NCBI GenBank assembly: GCA_963843365.1
Contig: CAWJKG010000003.1
Span: 434,001-498,000 of the forward strand
Reading direction: 5' to 3'
DNA: 64,000 nt
From: Bog-473 sp963843365
Lineage (GTDB): Bacteria > Actinomycetota > Acidimicrobiia > Acidimicrobiales > RAAP-2
Positions 35,807 to 45,080 of this stretch are shown here, piece by piece; positions within the stretch are counted from its first letter, which is position 1; each line of letters starts with the position of its first letter. Position numbers and translations under genes: made by a program. The notes under the pieces were generated by a model, which worked only from the letters and a program-made list of their open reading frames with translations, ran no database searches and had not been told where the DNA came from.

Positions 35807-36699
35807 GGCACTGGGCGCGCCCGGCCCGCCCGCGGCGCCCGATTGTCGCGAGCGTGTGCATCGTGGGCCTCTGGTGGCTGGTGGCGCACAACGCGGGCTC
35901 CGGCTGGGTCCAGGTCCTGGGCGACCTCGTCTTCGGCGTGCTCTTGATCGGGCTGGTGGGCCCGCTCTTCGCCGTGACACGGGCCCGCGTCGCCGTCCGC
36001 GGCGCGCCGGGTGACGCGGTGGCCGGCCTCGCGGTGCCGCTGTCCGTCGCCAGCGGGAGCCGCCTCCGGGTCCGGCCGGTCGAGCCGCCGGGACCCGAGG
36101 TCTTCGTCGGGCCGCGCGGGCGGGGTGGGCCGGCCGACGACCTGGTCACCGTGCTGCCGGAGCGGCGCGGTGTCCACGGGTGGATCGAGCTCGACGTCGC
36201 GTCGGCGGCTCCGTTCGCGCTCCAGTGGTGGACCAAGCGGGTGCGGCTCCCCCTGCCGTCGGCGCTGCACGTGTCGCCGCGTTGCGGTCCGGCGCGCCCG
36301 GTGCGGCGACGACCGGACGAGGGGACCGGCGATCTGTTCGACCGGCCCCGCGCCGAGGAGGGACTGCCGCGCGGCGCCCGTCCCTACGTTCCCGGCGACG
36401 CCCGGCGGCTCGTCCACTGGCGCTCGACGGCGCATGCCGGGCGGCTGATGGTGCGAGAGCTTGAGCGCCCGGCGGCCGAACCGGTGACGGTCACGGTGGA
36501 GCTCCCGCGGAATCCGGAGGCGGCCGAGCGCATGGCGGAGCGTGCTCTGGGCTCGGTCGTGGCACTGCTCGAAAGCGGCACCCCGGTCCTCCTCGCCACG
36601 ACCGAGGCGACGGGGCCTACCGTCGGGGAGGTGGCCGATCGGCGCAGCGCGGGCCGCCGCCTGGCGCGGGCCGTGGCGGGACGGGACGGTGACCCATGA
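35803..36699 (+). CDS. DUF58 domain protein
   Basis: The protein has 298 residues from GTG 35803, coupled to moxR. Two hydrophobic helices lie at the N-terminus (VCIVGLWWLVAHN; VLGDLVFGVLLIGLVGPLF). The DUF58 signature LPRGARPYVPGDARRLVHWR followed by STAHAGRLMVRELERP is complete. DUF58 proteins partner MoxR ATPases, probably as VWA-like adaptors. It overlaps the next gene by four bases (ATGA). Confidence 0.92.
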   Translation: MRHWARPARPRRPIVASVCIVGLWWLVAHNAGSGWVQVLGDLVFGVLLIGLVGPLFAVTRARVAVRGAPGDAVAGLAVPLSVASGSRLRVRPVEPPGPEVFVGPRGRGGPADDLVTVLPERRGVHGWIELDVASAAPFALQWWTKRVRLPLPSALHVSPRCGPARPVRRRPDEGTGDLFDRPRAEEGLPRGARPYVPGDARRLVHWRSTAHAGRLMVRELERPAAEPVTVTVELPRNPEAAERMAERALGSVVALLESGTPVLLATTEATGPTVGEVADRRSAGRRLARAVAGRDGDP

Positions 36700-38777
36700 G
36701 GTTGGTCGACGCGGTGCGTCGGGCCAACCAGCCGGGACTGCCCGAGGACTCCGTCCGGCTGCGCCTCGCCTGCCTGGGTGCGGTGGCGGTGGCCATCGCC
36801 GCCTGCGCGTCGCTGCAGGAGATCGCCTGGCTGCCGGCCATCGCCGCCATGGCACTGGTCTCCGCCGGCACGGCGTTCTCGTACGCCACCCGGGCCAGGC
36901 CCCCGGCATGGGTCAAGGTCCTCGTCGCGGCCGGAGCCATCGCCGCCTGCGTCTGGTTCTTCCACGCGGTCAGCTCGCCGGCGGACGGCATCACCACCGT
37001 CATCCACCCGCTCACGGTGCTGCTGGTGACCGTGCTCGTCCTGCACTCCTTCCACGTGCCCACCCGCCGTGACCTGCTCTTCACCCTGGCCGCGTCCGCC
37101 GGCTTGATGGCCGTCGGGGGTGCGCTGGCCATCGACCTGCGCTTCGGGCTCTACGTCGTGGCCTGGGCCTGCTGCGGCCTGTGGGGCCTGACCGAAATGT
37201 GGATCTCGGCCAGTGGCGGCGGGCGTCTGTCCACGACCGGCCTCGTGCTGGCCGTGGCGGCCACCTCGACCGCCGCCGCCGGTGTCTTCCTGGCTCTGCC
37301 GGCGCCGGTGGTCTCCTCCCGTGTCTCGTTCGAGTCGCAGTCCGGCGCCGGCGGCTCGGTGGGTGTCCCCGGCGCCCTCGCCGGCGACTCCGGTGTCGCC
37401 GCGGAGCTCTCGCGACCCGGGAGCCCAACCAGCCGGATCCGCGTCGGGGGGTATCTCGGCTTCGCCGACGCCCTCAACACCGCGCTGCGGGGAAGCCTGA
37501 GCAACGCCCTCGTCATGCAGGTCCGCGCGCAGCGCCCGTCCTACTGGGTGGGGGAGACCTTCGACACCTGGCAGGGACAGAGCTGGACGGAGTCACAGCC
37601 GGTGCCGCGGCGCCCGCTGCGGGAGAGCTCGCCCTTCGACCTGCCGCTCTCGCTCGGCGCGGTCCCCTTCGGGCAGAGCGTGCTCCAGACGTTCTACATC
37701 GCCAGTCCTACGGCCAACCTCGTCTTCCACGCGGAGAGCGCGGAGGAACTGTGGTTCCCCTCGGGCAAGATCTACGTGGACAGTGACGGCACCATCGTCT
37801 CACCGCTCGGCCTCGGCGCGGGGTCCATCTACACGGTCGACTCGCAGGTGAGCACCGCCACCCCGGCCCAGCTGCGGGCGGACGAGAGTCCCTTCGCGCT
37901 CCCCCCGGGGCAGTTGGCGCAGGAGGTGCAGCTCCCGCACGCCTACCCGCGCGTCCTGGCGCTGGCGCAGGCGGTCACGGCCCATGACACCAACACCTAC
38001 GACGAGGTGCAGTCCCTCATCCGCTGGATCGGCGCCCACACCCACTATTCCGAGAACATCCCGCCGCTGCCCGCCGGGGCGGACACCGTGGACGAGTTCC
38101 TCTTCGGCAACCGGGTCGGTTTCTGCGAGCAGATCTCCACCTCGCTGGCCGTGATGCTGCGCTCACTCGGCATTCCCGCCCGCGAGGCGGTCGGGTACGT
38201 GCCCGGCGGCTACAACCCGATCACCGACCTGTACCAGGTGCATGCCGATGACGCCCACGCCTGGGTCCAGGTGTGGTTCCCCGGCTACGGCTGGGAGGAT
38301 TTCGACCCCACCGCGTCCGTGCCGGCGACAGCCCCGAGCCCCGGCGCAACCGCCCTGCACGACGTCGGCTCCGCCCTGCGTCGCGTCCCCCCGGTCCCCG
38401 TCGTGGTCGTCCTGGCGCTGGCCGCGCTGGGCGTGGTCGTGGTCCGGTGGCGTCGATCCCGCCCCACGACGTGGGCGGAGCAGGTCGTGCGCCGGGCCGA
38501 GCGTTTCGGGCGGCGGGCCGGACGGCCGCGCCGGCCGGACGAGACCCTGCGTGAATACGCGGCGCGGCTCGACGCCCTCTCCGGGCCGGCCGCGTCGACA
38601 TGGACCCGGCTGGCCGGGTCGGTGGAGGCCAGCGCCTACGGAGGGACCGACCCTCCGCCACCACAGCAGCGCGCCCTGGTCGACGAGGCCCGGCGCGCCC
38701 GCCGTCCCTCCGGGAGCGCTCGGGAGCCGGACCCGGAGGCCGCACGCGTGCCGGCGGGCGCCGGGATGCGGGACTGA
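36696..38777 (+). CDS. TgpA-like membrane transglutaminase-domain protein
   Basis: The protein has 693 residues. About seven membrane helices fill the first 200 residues. An extracytoplasmic domain follows (QRPSYWVGETFDTWQGQSWT). The transglutaminase core has Cys in NRVGFCEQISTSLAVMLRSL, His in ADDAHAWVQVWFPGYGWEDF and the following Asp (DPT). One more helix (VVVLALAALGVVVV) leads to a basic C-terminal DUF4129-like tail. It probably processes or cross-links cell-envelope proteins. Third gene of a tightly coupled operon with moxR and the DUF58 gene. Confidence 0.93.
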   Translation: MRLVDAVRRANQPGLPEDSVRLRLACLGAVAVAIAACASLQEIAWLPAIAAMALVSAGTAFSYATRARPPAWVKVLVAAGAIAACVWFFHAVSSPADGITTVIHPLTVLLVTVLVLHSFHVPTRRDLLFTLAASAGLMAVGGALAIDLRFGLYVVAWACCGLWGLTEMWISASGGGRLSTTGLVLAVAATSTAAAGVFLALPAPVVSSRVSFESQSGAGGSVGVPGALAGDSGVAAELSRPGSPTSRIRVGGYLGFADALNTALRGSLSNALVMQVRAQRPSYWVGETFDTWQGQSWTESQPVPRRPLRESSPFDLPLSLGAVPFGQSVLQTFYIASPTANLVFHAESAEELWFPSGKIYVDSDGTIVSPLGLGAGSIYTVDSQVSTATPAQLRADESPFALPPGQLAQEVQLPHAYPRVLALAQAVTAHDTNTYDEVQSLIRWIGAHTHYSENIPPLPAGADTVDEFLFGNRVGFCEQISTSLAVMLRSLGIPAREAVGYVPGGYNPITDLYQVHADDAHAWVQVWFPGYGWEDFDPTASVPATAPSPGATALHDVGSALRRVPPVPVVVVLALAALGVVVVRWRRSRPTTWAEQVVRRAERFGRRAGRPRRPDETLREYAARLDALSGPAASTWTRLAGSVEASAYGGTDPPPPQQRALVDEARRARRPSGSAREPDPEAARVPAGAGMRD

Positions 38778-38783
38778 CGCCGC

Positions 38784-40008
38784 TCAGGCCGGTGCGGAGG
38801 TGGCGGGCCCGAAGCGCAGCGGCAGCCGCGCCGGGCCCCAGATGCCGAAGCTCGAGGGCTTCCACTCCACGTCGCCGCGGCGCTCCAGGTGAGGCATGCG
38901 GCGGGCCAGGAGCGGCAGCGCCTCCTGCAGTTCGGCCCGTGCCAGCGCGGCGCCCATGCAGAAGTGGATCCCCGCGCCGAACGTCATCTGGGCCGTGGTG
39001 CGCTCGCGGGTGATGTCGAACACGTCGGGATCGTCGAACGCCTCGGGGTCGCGATTCGCCCCGGCGAGGGAGGTGGCCACCAGCGTGCCCTGGGGGAACA
39101 GCACGTCGCGGTACACGACGTCCTCGGCGGCGAAGCGGGCCGTGCCCCGCACCGCCCCGAGGTAGCGCATCGATTCCTCGACGGCGCGCCCGGCCAGCTC
39201 GGGTCGTTCGGCCAGGAGCGCCCACTGGTCGGGGTGCTCGGTGAAGAGCGCCACCGAACAGGCGAGCTGGTTGCGGGTGGTGTCGGTGCCCGCCATCAGG
39301 ACCGCCTGGGCCAGCATGGCCATTTCGTCGGTCGAGAGCCGGTCACCCTCTTCTTCAACGGCGATGAGGTCGCTCAGCAGGTCGTCGCGGGGATCGGCCC
39401 GGCGCGCCGTGATCATGTCGCTGACGTAGGCGGTGAGCTCCTCGCCCGCCCGCGCAATGAGGGGGAGATCCTCGGCGAGGTTGTTGTTGAAGATGCGGAA
39501 GATGTCGGTCGCCCACCCCGAGAACAGCTTCCAGTCCTCGGGGGGCGCGCCCAGCAGCTCGCAGATGATGGGGATCGGATAGGGCTCGCACACGTCCGCC
39601 ACCAGCTCGCTTTCGCGCTGGGCCGCGATGCGGTCGACGAGCTCGCCCACCACCCGCCGCATGGTGGGGCGGAGCCGGTTGGCCGAGGCGGGCGTGAAGG
39701 CCGGCGCCACCAGCCGCCGCAGGCGCGCGTGCGCCGCCCTCCATGGTGAGGATCGACTCGCCCCGCCGGTCGCCCGGAATCGAGCCCTGGAGCTCGGGCG
39801 ACCGCTCGATCATGGACAGCGCGGAGTGGAAACGCTGATCGCGGAGAATGGCCGTGACATCCTGCAGCCGCATGACGGAGTAGCCCAACTCGGAGCGGGC
39901 CAGCCAGTGCACGGCGCGGGCCGCTGCAATGGCGTCGATCGCCTCGCGCCGTTCCAGTCCGATGATGTCGAGGAAGGGAAGATCGAGCTCCGAGACCAGC
40001 TGTGGCAT
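38784..40008 (-). CDS. Cytochrome P450 (one frame break)
   Basis: About 408 residues from ATG 40008. The I-helix is QAVLMAGTDTTRNQLACSVA, the ExxR region ELAGRAVEESMRYLGAVRGT, and the heme loop MTFGAGIHFCMGAALARAEL with the Cys ligand. The frame changes at 39733-39738, right after ESILTMEGG, which in intact P450s continues AHARLRRLVAPAFTP. It uses NAD(P)H-supplied electrons from a ferredoxin; neither reductase nor ferredoxin is adjacent. Substrate unknown. Confidence 0.9.
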
Positions 40009-40204
40009 AAGCCCCCAGTGTCGTGTCGTGCGCCCCACAGTGGTGGCGTGTCCGTGCGACGAGGTTACCGGGGCCGCAAGGAGTGTCCACTCCGGGCGTT
40101 TCTCGGTCGGAGGCGCGTGGCCGGACAGCGACGTCGCTGACGTTGGCGGCGGTCACGCGCCCCCTGCACCGCGCGCGCCCGCCGGGCCCGCGGGAGTCAG
40201 GATG

Positions 40205-41032
40205 TCAGCGGGCGCGGTCGGGTTTGAGCGCGGGGTGGCTCCTCGCCATCAGCGGCAGCAGGAGCGCCTTGGGCGCCAGGTGGGCCAGGCCGGCGCCGAC
40301 GCGGTTGGCCGCTCCGGGAATCACCACCGCGCGCCCGGCGGCAAGCCCGTCGACCGCCGCCCGCGCCACGTCGGCCGCCGGGATCCACATGAACTTGGGG
40401 AGCGTCTCGCTCGCCTCCTCGTCGGTCATGCCCGCCGTCTCGGCGAACCCGGTCTCGACGGGACCGGGGCACAGCGTCGTGACCTGCACGCCGGTGTCGC
40501 GCAGCTCGGCGCCGAGTGCCCGCCCGTACGACAGCACGAACGACTTCGACGCGCCGTAGGCGGCCTGTCCCGGCAACGGCTGGAAGGCGGCCGTGGAGGC
40601 GGTGTTCAACACGGCGCCCCGGCGTCGCGTCACCATACCCGGCACGAACAGTGTGCAGAGATCGACAACCGCTTCGACGTTCGTGCGCACGAGCGCGAGC
40701 TCGGCGGCGCGGTCCGCTCCGGCGACGGCGCCCATGGTGGTGAAGCCCGCGTTGTTGACGAGGATGTCGGGTGTCAGGCCGCGCGCCTCGAGCTGCACCG
40801 GGAGGCCGGCGCGCGAGTCCGCGTCCGTGAGGTCGGCCGCCACGACTTCGGTGCGCACACCGTGCGCGCGGCCGAGCTCGCCGGCCAGTGCCGTCAGGCG
40901 GTCCTCGCGCCGGGCCACCAGGGTCACGCCGTGACCGCGCCGGGCCAGCTCGCGTGCGATCTCCGCGCCGATGCCCGAGGAGGCCCCGGTGACGATCGCA
41001 GTGCTGTTCTCCTTGGGTGGGGGCAGGGCCAT
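40205..41032 (-). CDS. Short-chain dehydrogenase/reductase
   Basis: The protein has 275 residues from ATG 41032. TAIVTGASSGIGAEIARELA is the nucleotide-binding motif (TGxxxGIG), VAADLTDADSRAGL the adenine loop, DILVNNAGFTTMGAVAG the NNAG motif, and the catalytic Ser-Tyr-Lys is NTASTAAFQPLPGQAAYGASKS. The C-terminal region (AAGRAVVIPGAANRVGAGLA) resembles classical SDRs acting on hydroxy or keto lipids. An upstream in-frame extension is not conserved and is left out. Confidence 0.9.
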   Translation of the reverse strand: MALPPPKENSTAIVTGASSGIGAEIARELARRGHGVTLVARREDRLTALAGELGRAHGVRTEVVAADLTDADSRAGLPVQLEARGLTPDILVNNAGFTTMGAVAGADRAAELALVRTNVEAVVDLCTLFVPGMVTRRRGAVLNTASTAAFQPLPGQAAYGASKSFVLSYGRALGAELRDTGVQVTTLCPGPVETGFAETAGMTDEEASETLPKFMWIPAADVARAAVDGLAAGRAVVIPGAANRVGAGLAHLAPKALLLPLMARSHPALKPDRAR

Positions 41033-41090
41033 GGCCAGAGCGTAGGGGACCGTGTGCCCGTGGCCCGGGGGAGGGTGTCGGGCGGTCGGA

Positions 41091-41104
41091 TCACACCGGT
41101 GTGA
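41091..41104. promoter_or_regulatory. Perfect 14-bp palindrome TCACACCGGTGTGA
   Basis: The sequence equals its own reverse complement and lies 59 bp upstream of the SDR start codon on the minus strand. Such perfect short dyads are typical regulator sites of the GntR, LacI or TetR type. No regulator gene is adjacent, so its controller is unknown. Confidence 0.45.
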
Positions 41105-41253
41105 AGTTTGCGTGACAGTGCGGCGTCCGACCTGGGCCTTCGCGTATCCCCAGTTCGCGTGGGGTTCACACGACGTCGGCCGAGGTGGATACTTGAACCA
41201 AGCGAGCGGCACACGGAGCACCCGCCGTTGCCCCGAGTGGAAAGGAGCTGCCG

Positions 41254-41503
41254 ATGGCATCGACAGGCTCGACCGAGGAGGCAGATCCGCCGGGTTGAGG
41301 TTGCGTCACCGATGTCGGTTTCGGTGGCGCCTTCGAGCAGCCCGCGTGGCGTGAAGTCCGGCGTATGCATGTGGCCGCGTTCGCGCCGGTGCGTGTGCCG
41401 GCCGGCCGACAAGGCGGCCCCCGCACCCACTGCGCCGCAGGCTGGAGCCACGGGCTGCGTACAGCAAGAACGAAGCACTACAAGAAGCATCAGAGACGAG
41501 TGA
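41254..41503 (+). CDS. Possible small gene, frame broken; unrecognised
   Basis: ATG 41254 has a strong ribosome site (GAAAGGAG, then 6 nt) and starts MASTGSTEEADPPG, but stops at 41298. Moving one base, the frame is open from just after 41298 to a TGA at 41501-41503, ending right before a clear terminator hairpin. The predicted second part (from MSVSVAPSSSPRGVKSG) is Cys- and Arg-containing without known motifs. This stretch, 41105-41588, holds no other coding signal. Confidence 0.3.
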
Positions 41504-41527
41504 GGACCGGCCCCGCGTGGCCGGTCC
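41504..41527 (+). terminator. Strong hairpin with TTCT tail, intrinsic terminator
   Basis: GGACCGGCC (41504-41512) and GGCCGGTCC (41519-41527) form a perfect 9-bp stem with a 6-nt loop, followed by TTCT. It would end a plus-strand transcript from the small frame at 41254 and lies 62 bp ahead of the LON-domain gene. Confidence 0.65.
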
Positions 41528-41588
41528 TTCTCGCGTCCAGGCGCACCATGGTCGTGCGGATGCCGCTCCGGCCGTGCCAAGGTGGGAG

Positions 41589-42222
41589 ATGCCCGGGGCG
41601 CGTCTGCCGATGTTTCCGCTGTCGGCCGTGCTCTTTCCGCACGCCTCCATGCCGCTGCACGTCTTCGAACCGCGGTACCAGGAGCTGCTGCGCGACTGCC
41701 TGGCCGGCGACGCCCGCTTCGGTATTGTGCTGATCGAGCGCGGCTCGGAGGTCGGCGGAGGCGACGTGCGCAGCTCCCTCGGCACCCGCGGCGTCATCAC
41801 GCAGGCAGCCGAGTTGCCCGACGGGCGCTGGGTCCTCGAGATCGAAGGCGAGAGCGTCGTCACGGTGGACGAGTGGCTCCCGGACGACCCGTATCCCGTG
41901 GCGCTGGTCTCCGAGCCCGGATCGGCCCCGCCGCAGGGGGACGCCGGGCCGTTGGTCGGCGCGGCCGAGCAACGGGTGCGCCGCGCCCGGGCCGTGCTGG
42001 CCGAACACGGTGGCGCCCCTGCCCTGGCACCCGGCTTCGCCCTCGACGGGGGAGGCGACGCGGAGGTGGCGTCCTGGCAGCTCTGTGCCGCCGCCCCCCT
42101 CAACGCCTACGACGCTCAGCGGCTCCTGGCGGCCGACGGCGCGCCGGCGCGCCCTCCGCCTGCTGGCCGGGCTGATGGAGGAGCTGGAGCTCGATCTGCA
42201 GCGCATGCTCGCGGCTGAATGA
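41589..42222 (+). CDS. LON substrate-binding domain protein (one frame break)
   Basis: About 210 residues from ATG 41589. MFPLSAVLFPHASMPLHVFE then PRYQELLRDCLAGDARFGIV is the N-terminal LON (PUA-like) domain start, with GTRGVITQAAELPDGRWVLE in the middle. There is no ATPase or protease domain, so this is the stand-alone LON-domain type whose role is unclear. An extra base near 42145 moves the last 28 codons (ALRLLAGLMEELELDLQRML) into the next frame. Its stop overlaps the start of a sulfatase remnant. Confidence 0.82.
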
Positions 42223-42335
42223 ACCGGTCCCGCGGCAGCGAGCGCGCGAGGGCGGAGCTCGTTGGGGAGCTGCGCCGGCGCAACATCCTCTTCATCACGA
42301 CGGATCAACAGCGCTCGGTGATGGCGCCGGCGTGA
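42219..42335 (+). pseudogene. Truncated sulfatase N-terminus
   Basis: From ATG 42219, overlapping the LON stop (ATGA), the frame reads ELVGELRRRNILFITTDQQR, the invariant first strand of arylsulfatase-family proteins where two Asp/Asn metal ligands sit, and stops after 38 codons. The rest of the enzyme, including the CxPSR sulfatase motif, is absent. The convergent DUF2127 gene starts to overlap at 42295. The break is sharp, so a deletion or rearrangement removed the body of the gene. Confidence 0.6.
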
Positions 42336-43143
42336 CGCCGGGCGGCGCGCCGGGAGTCGCCCGCTCGAGGGCGCCCCAGCCGCTCGTGCGCTCGCGCCGG
42401 GCGTGCTCGGCGGCGCGGCCCCCTCGCAGACCGAAGAGCCGCTTGGCCAGGAGCAGGTAGATGACGACGGCGAGGTTGATGACGAGGGCCACGAGTTTGA
42501 ACACACTGAGGCCGTTGATGAGCTCGTACACCTCGAAGGGTACGAGTGCCGTGGTGGCGATGAAGGTGAGATACTCGGCCCACCGCTTGTTGAACCAGAG
42601 GCCGACCATTTCTGTCGCCTCCAGTGCAGCGAACGCCAGCAGGACCAGCCCGAGGATGCGCAGGTGGGTGGGCGAGTACTTGAAGGCGCGGCCGAAGTAG
42701 CCCAGGACGCCGCGTGCCTGCGACGCGCCGGGTGTCCCGCCGGCCAGGTCGTTCATGATGTTCTGGTAGTCGTGGTGGAGGGCCTGGTCGTGGGCGGCGA
42801 AGGTGAAGAGCGCGATGGCCAGCGCGCCGAGGACGACGACGTGGATGGCCCGGTCGAGGGCGATGAGGCGCAGGACGTAGCGGTCGCGCAGCGCGGAGCC
42901 GCGCAAGGGGAGCTCGATCTCGTCCCGGGTCTCGACGTGCGGCCGCCCGGGAGCCTCGGGCACCGCCAACGGGACCCAGTCGTCGCAGCGCAGACAGCGG
43001 TGCCAGCGCACGTCCCCGTCCTGGCGCACCACCAGCGCGTCGGCGGGCGTGACCGTGGCGGCGGTGAGGCCGGCCAGCACGTGGCCGGACCAGGCGCAGG
43101 TGAGCAGCTCGTAGCGGTTCGAGGGTCGGCGGCGGCCCGGCAC
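42295..43143 (-). CDS. DUF2127 membrane protein
   Basis: The protein has 282 residues. An N-terminal soluble part has a CxxC pair (RCLRCDDWVPLAVPEAPGRP). Four hydrophobic helices follow (AIHVVVLGALAIALFTFAAH; LRILGLVLLAFAALEATEMV; LTFIATTALVPFEVYELING; LVALVINLAVVIYLLLA). The latter segment with GLWFNKRWAEYLTFIATTAL is the DUF2127 core. Function unknown. The C-terminus overlaps the sulfatase remnant, hinting that the present stop may be a recent one. Confidence 0.82.
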   Translation of the reverse strand: MPGRRRPSNRYELLTCAWSGHVLAGLTAATVTPADALVVRQDGDVRWHRCLRCDDWVPLAVPEAPGRPHVETRDEIELPLRGSALRDRYVLRLIALDRAIHVVVLGALAIALFTFAAHDQALHHDYQNIMNDLAGGTPGASQARGVLGYFGRAFKYSPTHLRILGLVLLAFAALEATEMVGLWFNKRWAEYLTFIATTALVPFEVYELINGLSVFKLVALVINLAVVIYLLLAKRLFGLRGGRAAEHARRERTSGWGALERATPGAPPGVTPAPSPSAVDPS

Positions 43144-43193
43144 GCCGCCAGGTTAGGCAGCCCTCCCGGGAATCGTCTGTGTGTCGCCCGCCG

Positions 43194-44090
43194 CTACCCG
43201 AGCGCGGGCAGCACCGCGTCGAGGAAACGGGCCGGCTCCTCCACCATCGGGTAGTGCCCGACACCCTCGAGGCGGACCACCGTGGCGTCGGGCCGGGCGC
43301 CGAGCAGCGTGTCCACCATGGAGGGCACGGCGATCGGGTCGTCCAGGCCCCAGACGACGTGCAGCGGCGAGGGGTCGGTCTCGATGGCACCCGTGAAGCG
43401 CCGCTCGTTGGCGCGGCGCTCCTCTATGTAGCGGATCAGCCGGGGCAGCAGGCGCTGACCCTCGTCATGGACGACCTGCGCCGCCGCCTCGGGGACGGGG
43501 TCCTCGTGCCAGCCGGCGGGGATGGGCGGGGTCAGCGGGCTGAAGGTGTCGCGCAGGCTCCGGGTGATGGAGGCGGCGTCGATCGGCACACCGGGCGGGA
43601 GGAGCTCGTCGGGCAGCCCGAGCAACATCTGCTGCCCGTCGGTGAGGTGGGCCTGTGCGATGTAGATGCTCCCGTTGGTGAGGATGCGCCGCGTCAGCTG
43701 CACCGGCCAGGCTCCCTCGGCGCGCCGGGCCAGAAGCTCGCCCCCGACCGTGTCACCCATGTCGTGCGTGAGCAACGCCAGCCGCTCCACCCCGAGCGCG
43801 GCGACGAAGGCGGCGGCGATATCGGCCTGCAGCGCCATGGAATAGGCGCGGTCGGGCTTGGCGGAGAGCCCGAAGCCGAGCATGTCGAGGAGCAGGACCC
43901 TTCGTCCCGCCCGCAGTCCGTCCAGCACGGCGGCGTAGTCGAACGAGGACGACGGGAAGCCGTGGAGGATCAGCAGCGGCTCGTGATGTTCGGCGCCACG
44001 CGGCGGGGCATCAATGGTGAAGACGCGCTCGCCGCAGAGCGTCCGGTGGGTGCCGACGGCCTCCCACCCACGCCCGCTGGGGACGCTCAT
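43194..44090 (-). CDS. Alpha/beta hydrolase with Asp nucleophile (epoxide hydrolase/haloalkane-dehalogenase-like)
   Basis: The protein has 298 residues from ATG 44090. EPLLILHGFPSSSFDYAAVL is the oxyanion loop and LLDMLGFGLSAKPDRAYSMA follows. The nucleophile elbow is LALLTHDMGDTVGGELLARR, with Asp where esterases have Ser. VVWGLDDPIAVPSMVDTLLG and VVRLEGVGHYPMVEEPARFL complete the triad. Such enzymes open epoxides or remove halide. It is coupled by a four-base overlap to the F420-type gene just upstream. Confidence 0.88.
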   Translation of the reverse strand: MSVPSGRGWEAVGTHRTLCGERVFTIDAPPRGAEHHEPLLILHGFPSSSFDYAAVLDGLRAGRRVLLLDMLGFGLSAKPDRAYSMALQADIAAAFVAALGVERLALLTHDMGDTVGGELLARRAEGAWPVQLTRRILTNGSIYIAQAHLTDGQQMLLGLPDELLPPGVPIDAASITRSLRDTFSPLTPPIPAGWHEDPVPEAAAQVVHDEGQRLLPRLIRYIEERRANERRFTGAIETDPSPLHVVWGLDDPIAVPSMVDTLLGARPDATVVRLEGVGHYPMVEEPARFLDAVLPALG

Positions 44091-45034
44091 GTCCCGGCCA
44101 GCTTGCCCACCACCGGCGCCAGGGTCTCCCACGCGTCGGACTCGATCGACCAGTAGGAGATCCCGTACTCGGCCCGGCGCCATTCCAGCTCCTCGGCCAT
44201 CTCGTCGAGCGTCCCCACCAGCGCCAGCGGCACGTGTAGGGCATCGGCGGCCTCGATCCCGAACGCCGGGGCCATCTGCGCCGCCAGCCCCTGGGCGTCG
44301 TCGGTCACGAGGACGAAGCCGATGAGGGAATTGAGCTCGAGTTCGGCGAAGCGGTCGCCCGCCGCCTCCTTCACCCATCCGACCTTGGTCCGGGTGCGCG
44401 CGGGGGTGGCATCGGCTGCCGTCTCGGCGCCGCCGGTGCCCTCCCGGAGGTTGACGTTGATGCTGACGATGTCCGCCTGTTGCGCCGCGAACGAGAGCAC
44501 CCGCTTCCCGCCACCGCCGATGATGAGCGGCGGGCCCGGCTGCTGCACGGGGCGCGGGGTCAGGGTGTGGCCCAGGACCTCGTAGTGCTCGCCGTGGAAG
44601 TTGAACGGACCGTCCGTGCGCAGCAGGCCCTGGACGACCTTCACCGCCTCCTCGAAACGGGACACCCGCACCGCCGGGTGGTCGTAGCGCAGCCCGGCCT
44701 CGTCGTAGTCGGTGCGCATCCAGCCGGCACCGAGGCTCATTTCGAAGCGCCCGTCGCTGAGGACGTCGAGCGTGGCCGCCTCCTTGGCCAAGACGAAGGG
44801 GTGGCGGTAGTCGTTGCCGAAGACCAGCGACCCCATGCGCAGCGTCGTCGTGGCCGCCGCCACGGCGGCCAGGGCGGGCACGGGTGCCAGCTGGTCCCCG
44901 AAGTGATCGGGCATGAGGAGGGCGGAGTAGCCCAGGTCCTCAGCCTTGCGGGCCTGCGCGGCCCAGGACCGGGCCGAGCCGTCCGGCGCCTTGCTCAGCT
45001 GCGCGGCGAAGCGGAATTTGCGGGCGTGTGCCAT
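44087..45034 (-). CDS. LLM-class F420-dependent oxidoreductase
   Basis: The protein has 315 residues from ATG 45034. FRFAAQLSKAPDGSARSWAA, KAEDLGYSALLMPDHFGDQL, TTTLRMGSLVFGNDYRHPFV and DVLSDGRFEMSLGAGWMRTD are the luciferase-like barrel of the TIGR03621-type probable F420 family. GPPLIIGGGGKRVLSFAAQQ is the phosphate-side loop. Its stop overlaps the hydrolase start (ATGA), so the two likely act on one substrate series. Confidence 0.9.
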   Translation of the reverse strand: MAHARKFRFAAQLSKAPDGSARSWAAQARKAEDLGYSALLMPDHFGDQLAPVPALAAVAAATTTLRMGSLVFGNDYRHPFVLAKEAATLDVLSDGRFEMSLGAGWMRTDYDEAGLRYDHPAVRVSRFEEAVKVVQGLLRTDGPFNFHGEHYEVLGHTLTPRPVQQPGPPLIIGGGGKRVLSFAAQQADIVSINVNLREGTGGAETAADATPARTRTKVGWVKEAAGDRFAELELNSLIGFVLVTDDAQGLAAQMAPAFGIEAADALHVPLALVGTLDEMAEELEWRRAEYGISYWSIESDAWETLAPVVGKLAGT

Positions 45035-45080
45035 GCCGCCATGTTGCCGCACATCGCCGCGCCGCGCCGGGCGACGATCC

